Shown: positions 19,281 through 29,236, counted from the first letter of the stretch. The stretch is DNA of 64,000 nt from Pedobacter sp. FW305-3-2-15-E-R2A2 (GCF_038446955.1 NZ_CP151803.1:4960001-5024000); one strand, 5' to 3'. The notes: generated from the letters alone by a model not told the origin. Translations and numbers: made by a program.

Positions 19281-21563
19281 TTATTCGTATCCGTTTTTTA
19301 ACACCAATTCCCCTCCGGGCTTACAGGTTAGGGTTAAAAAACCATCTCCAGTGCTTTTGAGGATGATTCCATTGTTTTTTACCGCATACCAGGTTTTAAA
19401 AGGCAGCTTCAACTTCGTCTCCCCACCTTTTTCGGCAACGATCTTCAGCTCCTCGACCTGTCCGCCGGTTCTTTTCGCACTGAGTAAAAAAGCACCTTCA
19501 GCACGTAAATTTTCAAAGGAGGCCTCTGTCCAGCTTTTTGGGACAGCAGGCATGATCTCGATAAAGCCGGCATAACTTTGTAATAACATTTCCTGCAATC
19601 CTGCAGCAAAAGCAAAATTCCCTTCCAATGTAAAAGGACGGTACTGGAATTTGGAGTATCCGGCTTTCAACTGATCTCCGTTCAAATGAAAACTATTCGG
19701 AGAACAAAATGCTTTGGCGAAAATCTTCAGGTCTTCGGCAGCCGCTTCCCCGTTTTTAGCCCTGGCTTTTAAATTCGCCCTCCAGGCATAAGAATAACCC
19801 ACATAATAATCAGGCCCTATGCTATCCAGTAATTTAATGCTATTGTTAATGATGGATTGGGCCCTTTCTCCATCTTCCCATTTGATCATTCCCAAAGGAT
19901 GTATCGCCATCATATGGGAGAAATGCCGGTGCGACTCCTTATAGGCTAAACCCGGCGCAAACATCAGTTCTTCTTTTTCTGTGGTGGCAAAATCTTTAAA
20001 CTCCTTCAGCACTGTTGTCCAGTGTTTCGCCTCTTCCGGCAATCCCAGCTCCAGGGCCAGTTCTGCTGCAGCTTTAAAAGAAAATTTCATGATCGCGAGA
20101 TCGTAATTGGTATCTTCTAAAAACCAGGCATCCAAAGCATTGTCGTTGATCTCCGGACTGGAACTGATTTTCAATTTCCGGTTTCCATTTTTATCCTTGA
20201 CCGTAATCTTTTCCAGAAATACCGCGACTCCTTTTATCCAGAGATAGGCTTTCTTTTTGAGGAACTCCCGGTCCATGCTGTAGCGCCATTGCAGGTAATA
20301 ATGTTGCGCCAGCCACCCCGATACGGTTGGAGAAAGTGAATATTGAATCCAACCTCCCATTTCCGTACCATCCAGGGTGGTTACCCCCGGAACAGCAATC
20401 CCCGGGGCATTAAAAAACTGTTTGGTATACCGTGTATAATTTGCTTTGTTCTGCTCCAAATGATCAAGGTATCCCATCGCTTCTGCGAGATGGTTTCCGC
20501 TATAGGCAGGCCAATAGCTCAGCTGAGTATTTAAATCGTGGTGAAAATCGCCTTTCCATGGTGGTATTCTTCCGTTATCCGCAGTCCATACTGCCTGCAA
20601 TGAAATTGGAGGCGCCCCTATCCTTGCCGCCGATCCAAATTTATATTGCTCCAGATACCATTGTTTCTCCAGCAAAGTATCGGGAACATGAATGGCCGAT
20701 TTACTCCAAAAGCCCTTCCACCAGTTTTTATGGGCAAGGTACCGTTGGTTAAAGTCACCAGTAACATTGGTATTTTGAGGCTTACTTATTTTCGCATTCG
20801 CTTGTTTTGAACTGATCGTCCAATGTCCTTCTATTACGCCAGGCTTTGTCTTTTTCCAGGTCACCACAATCTGGTAACTAAATCCGCCCCAGCCCTGCTG
20901 CTGATAGGTGATCCGGTTTCTTTCTTCTTTAATTTTTCCCTGAGGATAACCTAACCTGGACAAGTCATCACCGCCAACAGGATCACCGGAAGACCTTACC
21001 GTCCCCTGATACCTTGGTGCAATCAAATGAGGCTTAAAATCATCTTTTACATTTTCAAACCTAAACCAGCCCATAGGTTTCCCGGCATCGACAAAGGTTT
21101 TCAACCTGATCCCATTTGTCCAGCTCAGCTCACATAATGCATCTTTGAGCGATAAATTTACGGAGTTCACCTTGCCCCAATTCCCGGTTTCAAATTCCAA
21201 TGCTCCACCGGGAATTTTGGAAGGCGCAGGCTCCCGGTCGTAGGGCTCATCAAAATACTGTTGTACAGGTTTATAATCTTTTTTGTTCACCTGGTCTACC
21301 ACCCATTGGTAACTAAATTCTTTGCGGTGCAGTCCTTTCATCGGGCGCATGTCCCAAAGATCAGCCCGGTCTAATGAAAATCTCAATTGGGTGCCGTTTT
21401 GCCAGATCAAAGCCCCCAGCATCCCATTCCCTAAAGGAATGGCTTCATCCCATTTATTGGCCAGCTGACTAAACTGCAAATCGTGCTTTGCAGTTTGCCC
21501 GGCTACATTCATGGCCATACAGGTCGCCATAAAGAATGTGGTCAGTTCTCTTTTTAAATTCAT
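19281..21563 (-). CDS. GH95-like glycoside hydrolase (divergent alpha-L-fucosidase family)
   Basis: A 760-aa exported protein (signal peptide ending near NVAGQ). The N-terminal beta domain has the AIPLGNGMLGALIW motif. The catalytic (alpha/alpha)6 barrel begins near residue 295 with LEKQWYLEQYKFGSAAR, followed by SLQAVWT.DNGRIPPWKGDFHHDLN.QLSYWPA, the GH95 signature region. A candidate acid glutamate lies in SSSPE (Glu471). Against the usual GH95 pattern, NxN reads Asp343-Leu-Asn345 and the DGNFG aspartate is Glu647 (TLEGNFAFAAG). Substrate specificity may therefore differ from 1,2-alpha-L-fucosidase. It lies 134 bp after susD on the same strand, with a terminator-like hairpin between, and probably trims glycans taken up by the adjacent SusC/SusD. 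Confidence 0.78.
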   Translation of the reverse strand: MNLKRELTTFFMATCMAMNVAGQTAKHDLQFSQLANKWDEAIPLGNGMLGALIWQNGTQLRFSLDRADLWDMRPMKGLHRKEFSYQWVVDQVNKKDYKPVQQYFDEPYDREPAPSKIPGGALEFETGNWGKVNSVNLSLKDALCELSWTNGIRLKTFVDAGKPMGWFRFENVKDDFKPHLIAPRYQGTVRSSGDPVGGDDLSRLGYPQGKIKEERNRITYQQQGWGGFSYQIVVTWKKTKPGVIEGHWTISSKQANAKISKPQNTNVTGDFNQRYLAHKNWWKGFWSKSAIHVPDTLLEKQWYLEQYKFGSAARIGAPPISLQAVWTADNGRIPPWKGDFHHDLNTQLSYWPAYSGNHLAEAMGYLDHLEQNKANYTRYTKQFFNAPGIAVPGVTTLDGTEMGGWIQYSLSPTVSGWLAQHYYLQWRYSMDREFLKKKAYLWIKGVAVFLEKITVKDKNGNRKLKISSSPEINDNALDAWFLEDTNYDLAIMKFSFKAAAELALELGLPEEAKHWTTVLKEFKDFATTEKEELMFAPGLAYKESHRHFSHMMAIHPLGMIKWEDGERAQSIINNSIKLLDSIGPDYYVGYSYAWRANLKARAKNGEAAAEDLKIFAKAFCSPNSFHLNGDQLKAGYSKFQYRPFTLEGNFAFAAGLQEMLLQSYAGFIEIMPAVPKSWTEASFENLRAEGAFLLSAKRTGGQVEELKIVAEKGGETKLKLPFKTWYAVKNNGIILKSTGDGFLTLTCKPGGELVLKNGYE

Positions 21564-21629
21564 GGTTTCATTTTGTGTTATTACTTAAAAGTCTGGATTT
21601 ATTTCTATCCATCCAATAGCGGAAAATGC

Positions 21630-21664
21630 CTAAAAAAGAATTAGCGCTCCCAGTACGGGAGCGC
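21630..21664 (-). terminator. Hairpin with U-rich tail between susD and the GH95-like gene
   Basis: On the minus strand GCGCTCCC (21657-21664) pairs with GGGAGCGC (21644-21651): an 8-bp GC-rich stem around a five-base loop, followed by TAATTCTTTTTTA. This is a good intrinsic terminator or attenuator. It would reduce read-through from susCD into the GH95-like gene. Confidence 0.7.
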
Positions 21665-21697
21665 CATTCTAACCTACTAACTAACAATTCTATTTTT

Positions 21698-23344
21698 TTA
21701 ATACCCCGTATTATTTGGATTCAGCTTGGTATTCTTATCTACCGCCGCCTGTGGAACCGGCAACTTCATCAGCTTATTGCTCCAGATTCTTTTTTGAACC
21801 GAAGAGTTTTTTAGGTCCACCAAATCCTTCATGACTGCCGGCGCAATTCCCCAACGTCTGATGTCAAAATAACGGTGTCCTTCTCCGGCGAGCTCAATCC
21901 TTCTTTCCTGCTGGATCAGCAAGCGGACTTTATCCTGGTTGTTATATACCACACGGTCTATAACCGGCATACCCACCCTTGTTCTGATCTCGTCCAGCGC
22001 ATCATAAACTTCCGTACCTGGCCCGCTCAATTCATTTTGCGCTTCTGCCTGGGTCAGCAAGACCTCTGCATAGCGGATCAAAATGGTATTATTGAAAGCT
22101 TTATACTCCCTTTGCTCATTGGGATCCACCAGTTTACGGAATCCATAACCGGTTTTAGAGGCACTTTCGTTTACCCCCCAGTCGTAACTATAGCCATTTA
22201 CAAGGAGGTTCCATGGATTCCCATCAAATTCAATGGAGGCATAAAATCGGGGATCCCTGTTTTTATATTCGTCCATATACTTTGGATCTTTGGCATTATA
22301 CCAGGCTGCCCGGGTTGCCACTGCCACCGGCACATGTGGTTGGCCATTGCTCATCCAATAATCGTCTACCAAAGGCTGCGTTGGACTGATCGATGCCCAG
22401 CCCCCAACCTGTGCAGGCAACAATAAGGTATTTAAGCCATGTGTGTCTTTTTCCGGGGTATACTCACGTTCCAGGATCACTTCCGAATTGCCTTCATTCT
22501 CGGTATAAAACAACTTCTCATAACTGCGCAAACCCAGTCTGAATTTTTTCTCCGCTGCTGCATCTGCAAAATTCACCCATTTGCTATAATCATCCTTTAA
22601 GTCCTGAGCATTAGTCTCGGCAGTTACTTTAAACAAACTATAACCCAGTGTTTTCACTTGTTTCGCCGCAGCTACTGCTTCTGCCCATTGCTTATAATAT
22701 AAATGTGCTCTTGCTTTGAGGGCCAGGGCAGCACCTTTGGTTACCCTGCCCTTTTCTGTTTTTTTACCACCTGCATAGGAAACTGGTAATACCGCAGCTG
22801 CATCCGCCAGTTCTTTAAGCACAAAGCTCAATACTTCTGCCTCTTTTGTTCTAGGCAATTCCTCGCCAAAAGCCAAAGACCTGGTCACCAGAGGAACATC
22901 ACCTACCAGTAAGATCATATTCAAATACTGATAAGCCCTTAGAAACCGGACTTCTGCTTTATAACGCTCCAGCAAGTTTTTATCTTCCGGAGTTTTATCA
23001 ATATTTTCCAACAGATAGTTAAACCTTCTGATTGCTTTATAGCTGGCTTCCCAACCAAAATCCACAGTCAGGTTTACATCACCGGAACTCACTACTGTGG
23101 CAATACTTTCCCATGGATATTGCGCATAGGCATTATCCGCATAGGCATCATAATAGGACTGATAAGCATCACCAGGAAGGTTCTGATAACAACCGTTCAC
23201 GGCAAGGAACGCATCATTACTTGTTTTCCAAAAAGTTTCACTGGAAACACTGTCTTGTGGGATTTTATTCAGCAGGTCTTTTTTACAAGCTGACAATACT
23301 GAAGCGAACAGCCCCAGGTATAAGATATATTTAAATTTTTTCAT
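21698..23344 (-). CDS. SusD/RagB-family outer-membrane glycan-binding lipoprotein
   Basis: A 548-aa protein, taking the ATG at 23344 because it gives a clean lipoprotein signal (MKKFKYILYLGLFASVLSAC, lipobox cysteine at residue 20); the upstream in-frame ATG adds 12 residues before it. The N-terminal TPR-like region (FWKTSNDAFLAVNGCYQ, RFLRAYQYLNMILLVGDVPLV) and the C-terminal motif RRIELAGEGHRYFDIRRWG are typical of SusD. The ending KLNPNNTGY is also characteristic. It binds oligosaccharides at the cell surface and acts as a lid on its SusC partner, which ends 35 bp upstream. The enzymes nearby (GH95-like, GH20, GH29) point to a fucosylated, GlcNAc-containing glycan; this is inferred from context. 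Confidence 0.93.
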   Translation of the reverse strand: MKKFKYILYLGLFASVLSACKKDLLNKIPQDSVSSETFWKTSNDAFLAVNGCYQNLPGDAYQSYYDAYADNAYAQYPWESIATVVSSGDVNLTVDFGWEASYKAIRRFNYLLENIDKTPEDKNLLERYKAEVRFLRAYQYLNMILLVGDVPLVTRSLAFGEELPRTKEAEVLSFVLKELADAAAVLPVSYAGGKKTEKGRVTKGAALALKARAHLYYKQWAEAVAAAKQVKTLGYSLFKVTAETNAQDLKDDYSKWVNFADAAAEKKFRLGLRSYEKLFYTENEGNSEVILEREYTPEKDTHGLNTLLLPAQVGGWASISPTQPLVDDYWMSNGQPHVPVAVATRAAWYNAKDPKYMDEYKNRDPRFYASIEFDGNPWNLLVNGYSYDWGVNESASKTGYGFRKLVDPNEQREYKAFNNTILIRYAEVLLTQAEAQNELSGPGTEVYDALDEIRTRVGMPVIDRVVYNNQDKVRLLIQQERRIELAGEGHRYFDIRRWGIAPAVMKDLVDLKNSSVQKRIWSNKLMKLPVPQAAVDKNTKLNPNNTGY

Positions 23345-23379
23345 CAGAGTATTTTCTAAATTAAATGAACGGCCAACCA

Positions 23380-26300
23380 TTAAAAACGAACACTTAAACC
23401 CACTACATAAGATTTCAATCCCGGATAAGAGGACCTTGCTGAAGGTACTTCAGGATCAAAATCTTTCAGACGTTTGTCTGCCCTTACCGTAAAAGGATTG
23501 GTCGCGCTCAGGTAAACTCTTAATCCTCCAAGGTGCATTTTCGAAATCACCGGAGCATTGAAAGTATAACCAAGTGACATTGACTTGATTCTTAAATAAG
23601 CTGCATTAAATAACCAGAAATCGGAGAAAACGGTATTTTGAGTATTGTTTTCCGATTTCAGTAACCTTGGATATGCCGCATTTGGATCCGGATTTGCGAT
23701 TGTCCAGCGTTGCTCATGAATAGGCTTCACCCCTGAACCATTAAAAAAGGCCATAGAAGCTTCCTCGCCTAAATAAACTTTAACATTTGTTACCCCTTGT
23801 GCCAGCATTGAAAAATCAAAACCTTTATAGGCCATATTCATGTTAAAACCATAGGTGAAAAATGGCTGATCGTTTCCTACGATTGTGCGGTCGTTTGCAT
23901 CAATTTTATTATCGCCATTCAGATCGGCAAATTTAATGTCCCCACCTTTAGAGGCTGAATTGATTTTTGGCGAGGCTGCTGCTTCGGCATCACTGGCAAA
24001 CAAACCTTGTGATTTATACATGTAGAAAGATCCCAATGGCTCCCCTACTTTATAAATGTACTTGTCGTTGATGTTTCCATCCGCACTGGATAAGGAAGTG
24101 ATTTTGTTCCATACTTTAGACATATTGGCTCCGATACCGTAAGTAAAATCACCAATATTGTTCTTATACCCCAATTGCAATTCCAATCCTTTATTCTGAA
24201 CTGAACCTGCATTTTGCGCCGGTGCAAACAAACCATACTCCAAAGCACTTTGTAAAGAAAGCAGGATGTCGTTGGTATTTCTGAGGTAATAATCGGCGGT
24301 CAGGTTCACCTTCCCATTGAACATGGTTAAGTCCATTCCAAGGTTAGAAACCGTAGTCTTTTCCCAGCTTACTTTTGAATTTGAACCTTTCTCCTGCCAT
24401 ACGCCATTCTGGGTCTGGTCTGCAAAAGAATAAGCAAACTTAGACACCAACAGATCCAGGTAATCGTAGTTCCCCACATTGTCCTGATTCCCAAGTTTAC
24501 CCCATGAGGCACGTATTTTCAGGTCGTCAATCCATTTGATCTGTTTCATAAATTCCTCCTGACTGATTCTCCATCCGGCAGAAAAACCAGGGAAAACAGC
24601 CAGTCTGTTGGCAGGTCCAAATCTGGAAGATTTATCAAACCTGATATTGGCTTCCAACAGATACCGGTCATTATAGGAATAGTTCATCCTTCCGAAGAAG
24701 GACTGTATGGCCCATTCTCCAAGATTTCCTTCATTGGTGTTGAAATTTGGATTATTGGCCCCTGCATCGATCACTCCAAGATCATTGTTCGGAAAATCTT
24801 TACGCCCTGCCCGGATAAATCTAGACTGAAATGCTTCATAAGAGGTACCTCCTAATATTTTGCCATAATGCTTTCCTATCGTTTTCTCATACTCGGCAGT
24901 TCCCTGCAACAGCATCCTGTTGTTCCGGTCCCAACGTTCGTCAAGTGCATTTGGCGTAACAGCAGTACTGGCTACCGGCTGTTTGGTTAAAAAGTTAATG
25001 ATCGGCGCCAGCTCATTTATAAAAGCCGAACCCGTTTTATTGTAGGCATTATAAGAAGCTGTTCCGCGCAAAACCAATCCCTCTGTCAAGGTCAGATCTG
25101 CATTTACAGCTGTATTGATTCTTTGTTCTTTTGAACGGCTCCATCCGCCTTCTTCCAGCGTCCGAACGGTATTTCCAGTCACCAACGGATCAAAAACTCC
25201 GCCATTCAAACTTCCCCAGGTCCCATCAGTATGGCGAATGGGAATCGTAGGTACATTTCTGTTTAACGTAGTGAATGAATAATCACCTCCATCCATTTGG
25301 TACATCTCCTGAGTGAAGGAACTCGTTGTACTGAGGTTCAGTCTTTTGTTTATTGCTGCATTGGTATTTAACCGAAAGGAATAACGGTCCATATCTTTTC
25401 CTTTTTTCAGGGATTCCTGATTCATGTAACCAAAGCCGGAATAGAATTTAATCTTATCTCCCCCACTCACACTGATCTGGTGGTCTTGCAATGGCGCATT
25501 CTTTAGTAAGGATGCTTTATACCAGTCGGTATTCGGATACTTGTCCGGATCTTCGCCGGTATCAAATTTCCTGAGCTCTTCCTCTGTAAAACGAACTGGT
25601 CTACCTGCATTTGTTAAAGCTTCATTTAACAGACGCGCATATTGCGGGGATCCCAGGTATTTGGGAATATTGGTTGGCGATTGATTTCCATAATAGCCAT
25701 TGTATTCAATATTCATCTTGCCATCTTTTCCCTTTTTGGTCGTTACGAGGATTACTCCATTTGCAGCCCGGTTACCATAGATGGAAGCGGATGCTGCATC
25801 TTTAAGCACGGAAATACTTTCTACATCATTGGGATTGATGCGGGCAAAATCTGCCGGGCTTGCTGGAATTCCATCCACCACAATTAATGGTTCTTTGGAT
25901 ACCGGACTCTGACCTGAAAGTGTGATCTGATTGCTTCCCCTCAGGGATAAACTACCGATATCACCACCAGCACCACCTTCCCCGGTAGTGGTATTAAAAC
26001 TACCTACATCCCCCGTCCTGGACTTTACTGTTAAGCCCGGGGTTATTCCCTGTAGCGCATTCTGCATGGAAGTGACCGGCCTGTTGGTAATCTGCGCAGA
26101 GCTGATGCTGGCCACGGATCCGGTCAGGTTTACCTTTTTCTGAGTGCCATAGCCAACCACCACGACTTCATTCAGGCCATTATCCGATTGAACAAGAAGG
26201 ATGTCCAATTGTGTTTTATTGCCAACTTCTACCTGCTGAGTGTTGTAACCGACATAGTTAACGATCAGCGTTGCTGAAGTAGCAGATCCGATATCTAAAG

Positions 26301-26481
26301 TAAAATTCCCTTTATTATCCGATTGCACGCCCTTCTTGCTTCCTTTGAGCATGATGGAAACTCCAGGCAGAGGGGAATTGTCTGCTTTGTCCAATGTTTT
26401 CCCTGAGATGATTTTAACCTGAGCTTGTGCGTAGCCACAGGTTAAAAAAACAACTAATAATAGTAAATGTAAACGAATCAT
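23380..26481 (-). CDS. SusC/RagA-family TonB-linked outer-membrane transporter
   Basis: A 1033-aa protein. The start at 26481 is chosen because it opens a signal peptide (MIRLHLLLLVVFLTCGYAQAQ); a longer frame adds 27 hydrophilic residues. A carboxypeptidase-regulatory-like domain follows (ISGKTLDKADNSPLPGVSIMLKG). Then come the TonB-box/plug region LNEVVVVGYGTQKKVNLTGSVASI with ILVTTKKGK, and a 22-strand-type barrel ending GLKSYVVGLSVRF. It imports oligosaccharides across the outer membrane using TonB energy, together with the SusD lipoprotein 35 bp downstream. No STN/FecR-type signalling extension is present and no anti-sigma pair is adjacent, so the regulator of this locus is not in view. 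Confidence 0.95.
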   Translation of the reverse strand: MIRLHLLLLVVFLTCGYAQAQVKIISGKTLDKADNSPLPGVSIMLKGSKKGVQSDNKGNFTLDIGSATSATLIVNYVGYNTQQVEVGNKTQLDILLVQSDNGLNEVVVVGYGTQKKVNLTGSVASISSAQITNRPVTSMQNALQGITPGLTVKSRTGDVGSFNTTTGEGGAGGDIGSLSLRGSNQITLSGQSPVSKEPLIVVDGIPASPADFARINPNDVESISVLKDAASASIYGNRAANGVILVTTKKGKDGKMNIEYNGYYGNQSPTNIPKYLGSPQYARLLNEALTNAGRPVRFTEEELRKFDTGEDPDKYPNTDWYKASLLKNAPLQDHQISVSGGDKIKFYSGFGYMNQESLKKGKDMDRYSFRLNTNAAINKRLNLSTTSSFTQEMYQMDGGDYSFTTLNRNVPTIPIRHTDGTWGSLNGGVFDPLVTGNTVRTLEEGGWSRSKEQRINTAVNADLTLTEGLVLRGTASYNAYNKTGSAFINELAPIINFLTKQPVASTAVTPNALDERWDRNNRMLLQGTAEYEKTIGKHYGKILGGTSYEAFQSRFIRAGRKDFPNNDLGVIDAGANNPNFNTNEGNLGEWAIQSFFGRMNYSYNDRYLLEANIRFDKSSRFGPANRLAVFPGFSAGWRISQEEFMKQIKWIDDLKIRASWGKLGNQDNVGNYDYLDLLVSKFAYSFADQTQNGVWQEKGSNSKVSWEKTTVSNLGMDLTMFNGKVNLTADYYLRNTNDILLSLQSALEYGLFAPAQNAGSVQNKGLELQLGYKNNIGDFTYGIGANMSKVWNKITSLSSADGNINDKYIYKVGEPLGSFYMYKSQGLFASDAEAAASPKINSASKGGDIKFADLNGDNKIDANDRTIVGNDQPFFTYGFNMNMAYKGFDFSMLAQGVTNVKVYLGEEASMAFFNGSGVKPIHEQRWTIANPDPNAAYPRLLKSENNTQNTVFSDFWLFNAAYLRIKSMSLGYTFNAPVISKMHLGGLRVYLSATNPFTVRADKRLKDFDPEVPSARSSYPGLKSYVVGLSVRF

Positions 26482-26671
26482 ACTTGGTTGGTTTAGTTTA
26501 GGTTTTTTGGTTATAAAATGTTGAGGGGGATGGTCAACTAAAGTTAAAACCAATGACTGCACCGAACTCTACATCGATTGTCTAATGATGACACTATATT
26601 GTCCTGAATATTGGTATTTATAGCTTTTGTAAGCAATCTTGCATAAGAAGCCTGTTCCGGGAGTGGAAATA

Positions 26672-26709
26672 TAAAAAAAGACCTAAGCCTTTCTGGCTTA
26701 GGTCTTTTT
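26672..26709. terminator. Bidirectional intrinsic terminator downstream of the GH20 gene
   Basis: GACCTAAGCC (26680-26689) and GGCTTAGGTC (26695-26704) form a perfect 10-bp stem with a five-base loop. It is flanked by an A-run before and a T-run after, so it can work on both strands. It sits 26 bp beyond the GH20 stop codon on the minus strand and isolates that gene from susC. Confidence 0.88.
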
Positions 26710-26734
26710 CAAAACTAACAAGGAAGAATTCCTT

Positions 26735-28570
26735 TTATTTTTTAGCTTTTTTTACTTTCGGAAAGGACTCCGTTGAGCCTTTTCTCTGGCCATTAAAGAA
26801 CAAAGCATAACGAATCACCTGGTCTTTTTGCAAAGTCACAGGCTCCTTATAAAGAGAAGAAGTAGCCGATACCTCTCCACCATCCAACGTAAACCTGATC
26901 GTTCCGCTTTTTGTAGGGTCGGTCAATGCAACGGTAGAAGTGATGCCTGAAGTCCGTATCAGGGCCAACTTTGGCACTGGAACACGGAACTGAATCCCTT
27001 GTTTATCGTAACGTTGATATTGATCCACCAACCTTTTGTTAAAATCTTCAAAATTCCTGGATGCTTTTGGTGACCAGTCTATTTCTGATAAGGCAGCAAT
27101 CCTCGGGAAGACCATATATTGAAAATAATCTTCCGTTCCGATGAATTCTGTCCATAAGTTTGCCTGAGCACCAAGAATATGTTTGGCTTCTTTTTCATTC
27201 AATGCCGGATGCACCGGTTCAAACGCATACACACTATCCAAAGGCACCCAATAACCGATTGCCATAGGTTCAATTTTTGAATCCGCCTGGTAACCGTCAA
27301 AGTAAAGGTGAGAATACGGAGACATGATGGCATCATGTCCGCTCTTTGCCGCTTTCAATCCGCTTTCCACGCCCAACCAGGAATGAACCGTGGCATTTTC
27401 AGCCAATCCACCCTGCATGATCTCCTCCCAACCGATAATTTTCTTTCCTTTTTTATTGATGAATTTCTCCATTCTTCTGATGAACCAGCTCTGCAAGGCA
27501 GCCTCATCTGTTAATCCTTCTGTTTTCATTCTGGCCTGACACTTAGGACAGGTCTTCCAGGCATCATGCGGTGCTTCATCTCCACCAATGTGGATGTATG
27601 GAGAAGGGAATAAAGGCATAATTTCGGACAGCACATCTTCCAGAAAAGTAAATACCTGCTCATTGCCGGCACAGTACAAATCTTTGGAGACGCCCCAAAC
27701 TTTTCTTACTTCAAAAGGTTTTCCGTTTTCAAAACTTACGGCGCCACAGGCCAGGTAAGGGTAAGCCGTAATTGCGGCTACAGAATGCCCGGGCATTTCT
27801 ATTTCGGGAATCACCTCCACATATCTGGAACTTGCATAAGCTACAATTTCCTTCACTTGTTCCTGCGTATAATAACCACCATACCTGATGCTATCTACAT
27901 CTTTTTTACGGTCAGGCCCAATCTGCGTTCCGTTTCTATAAGCTGCGACTTCCTGTAAGCGGGGATACTTTTTGATCTCTATCCTCCAGCCCTGATCTTC
28001 GGTCAGGTGCCAGTGAAACTTATTCAGCTTATGCTTAGCCAGCTGATCAATAAACTTTTTGATGAAGGGTACGGAGAACATATGGCGACAATTATCGAAC
28101 ATCATTCCTCTCCAGCTGAAACGGGGTTCATCTTCGATCGCCACAGCAGGAATACTTTTTGATCCTTTCAATGGAATCAATTGCTGAAGCGTCTGGATAC
28201 CATAAAACAAGCCGTTTTCTGTACCCGCTTTGAGATTGATTTTTGTTGGGCTGACTTCCAGGCTATAACCCTCTTTGGCGGTCACTGTTGGGTCGATCTG
28301 CAGGCTGATCGTCCTTGCCCCTTTTTGCATCCACTTTCCGGTGCGCAAACCCGCTTTCAGGCCGCTTGTTTCCTCGATCGCAGATTGCAGGTAACCGGCC
28401 AGCTCTTTTAATTCCGGCTTGGGGTAATTGATGTATACATTTTTATCCAATAAAAAACTCCCTTTTCTTTCTTCCATTTTTACAGGTAAGGGAATCAGGG
28501 AGATCCTGGATTGTGCGGACAATTTGATGCTGCAAATCAGAAGAAATGCAAAAATAAAGAATCTGTTCAT
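26735..28570 (-). CDS. GH20 beta-N-acetylhexosaminidase
   Basis: A 611-aa exported enzyme with signal peptide MNRFFIFAFLLICSIKLSAQ. Residues about 25-145 form the GH20b alpha/beta domain. The TIM-barrel catalytic domain starts near FSWRGMMFDNCRHMF (about 151) and contains KLNKFHWHLTEDQGWRIEIKKYP and the hallmark HIGGDEAPHDAW. There Asp331-Glu332 are the substrate-assisted catalytic pair. A C-terminal chitobiase-type beta domain (about 535-605) may contribute to sugar binding. The enzyme removes terminal beta-GlcNAc or GalNAc. It precedes the susCD-GH95 block on the same strand but is separated from it by a strong terminator, so it probably has its own promoter. Confidence 0.95.
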   Translation of the reverse strand: MNRFFIFAFLLICSIKLSAQSRISLIPLPVKMEERKGSFLLDKNVYINYPKPELKELAGYLQSAIEETSGLKAGLRTGKWMQKGARTISLQIDPTVTAKEGYSLEVSPTKINLKAGTENGLFYGIQTLQQLIPLKGSKSIPAVAIEDEPRFSWRGMMFDNCRHMFSVPFIKKFIDQLAKHKLNKFHWHLTEDQGWRIEIKKYPRLQEVAAYRNGTQIGPDRKKDVDSIRYGGYYTQEQVKEIVAYASSRYVEVIPEIEMPGHSVAAITAYPYLACGAVSFENGKPFEVRKVWGVSKDLYCAGNEQVFTFLEDVLSEIMPLFPSPYIHIGGDEAPHDAWKTCPKCQARMKTEGLTDEAALQSWFIRRMEKFINKKGKKIIGWEEIMQGGLAENATVHSWLGVESGLKAAKSGHDAIMSPYSHLYFDGYQADSKIEPMAIGYWVPLDSVYAFEPVHPALNEKEAKHILGAQANLWTEFIGTEDYFQYMVFPRIAALSEIDWSPKASRNFEDFNKRLVDQYQRYDKQGIQFRVPVPKLALIRTSGITSTVALTDPTKSGTIRFTLDGGEVSATSSLYKEPVTLQKDQVIRYALFFNGQRKGSTESFPKVKKAKK

Positions 28571-28750
28571 GCGGTTTGTTTAGGTTAAATTTAGTGTGTT
28601 ATCACTGGCGCCCTAAGATAACCATTTGACATAAGATTCCAAATCAAGGTTTAGTATTACTAAACAATCTTCCAACCCCTGCTGCCCAATCGTTCAGTAC
28701 TGCAATTCCTGATCAGAAATAAATAGAAAAAGGATAAATAAGTACCACAA

Positions 28751-28785
28751 AAAAACCGCAGGACCTTTAGGATCCTGCGGTTTTA
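28751..28785. terminator. Intrinsic terminator downstream of the TssD pair
   Basis: CCGCAGGA (28756-28763) pairs with TCCTGCGG (28773-28780), with A-runs before and T-runs after. It lies just past the stop of the downstream tssD gene on the minus strand and probably ends that transcript; it could act on either strand. Confidence 0.82.
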
Positions 28786-28802
28786 TACAAAAGGTCTTTT
28801 GC

Positions 28803-29198
28803 TTACGCTTTTGGCCAGTCGTTAATATGTTCTGCGTTACCGATCTTCAATTTACGTGCGGATATTACAAAACTCAATGTCATTGGTGTATTGTCGTTAA
28901 CGGCAATACCCTCATTGTACTGGATGATGTAGCTGTCTTCGAAAGACAATTCCTTCATCTTTGCATCTTCTTCGCCTTTTTTGAAGACAATATTGCCGGA
29001 AAGTGGCTTGTACTGGTTGTTTACCATAGATTCAATCACTGAAGTATCTTCTGTTGATTCTATTTCAAGATGGATTGTTCCACCGTAAACACCTGATGAC
29101 GGACGTCCTTTTGCGTCTACGTCTCTGTTCAATGAAAAGCTGCACTGCAACACATCGAATTCTTTTGAACCTAAGTTCAGCCTGGTTTTAAATGCCAT
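28803..29198 (-). CDS. tssD: TssD-family Hcp-like type VI secretion tube protein (copy 2)
   Basis: 131 aa, no signal peptide. The sequence (MAFKTRLNLGSKEFDVL, SFSLNRDVDAKGRPSSGVYGGTI, ESTEDTSVIESMVNNQYKPLSG, ending GNAEHINDWPKA) matches the TssD family, the Hcp ring protein of the Bacteroidota subtype iii T6SS. Hcp hexamers stack to form the expelled inner tube. About three quarters of residues are identical to the tandem upstream copy, so this is a gene duplication. No other T6SS genes lie in the window. Confidence 0.9.
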   Translation of the reverse strand: MAFKTRLNLGSKEFDVLQCSFSLNRDVDAKGRPSSGVYGGTIHLEIESTEDTSVIESMVNNQYKPLSGNIVFKKGEEDAKMKELSFEDSYIIQYNEGIAVNDNTPMTLSFVISARKLKIGNAEHINDWPKA

Positions 29199-29236
29199 GA
29201 TAATATTTTTTAAATGTTAAACTTCCTGAATTTGAA

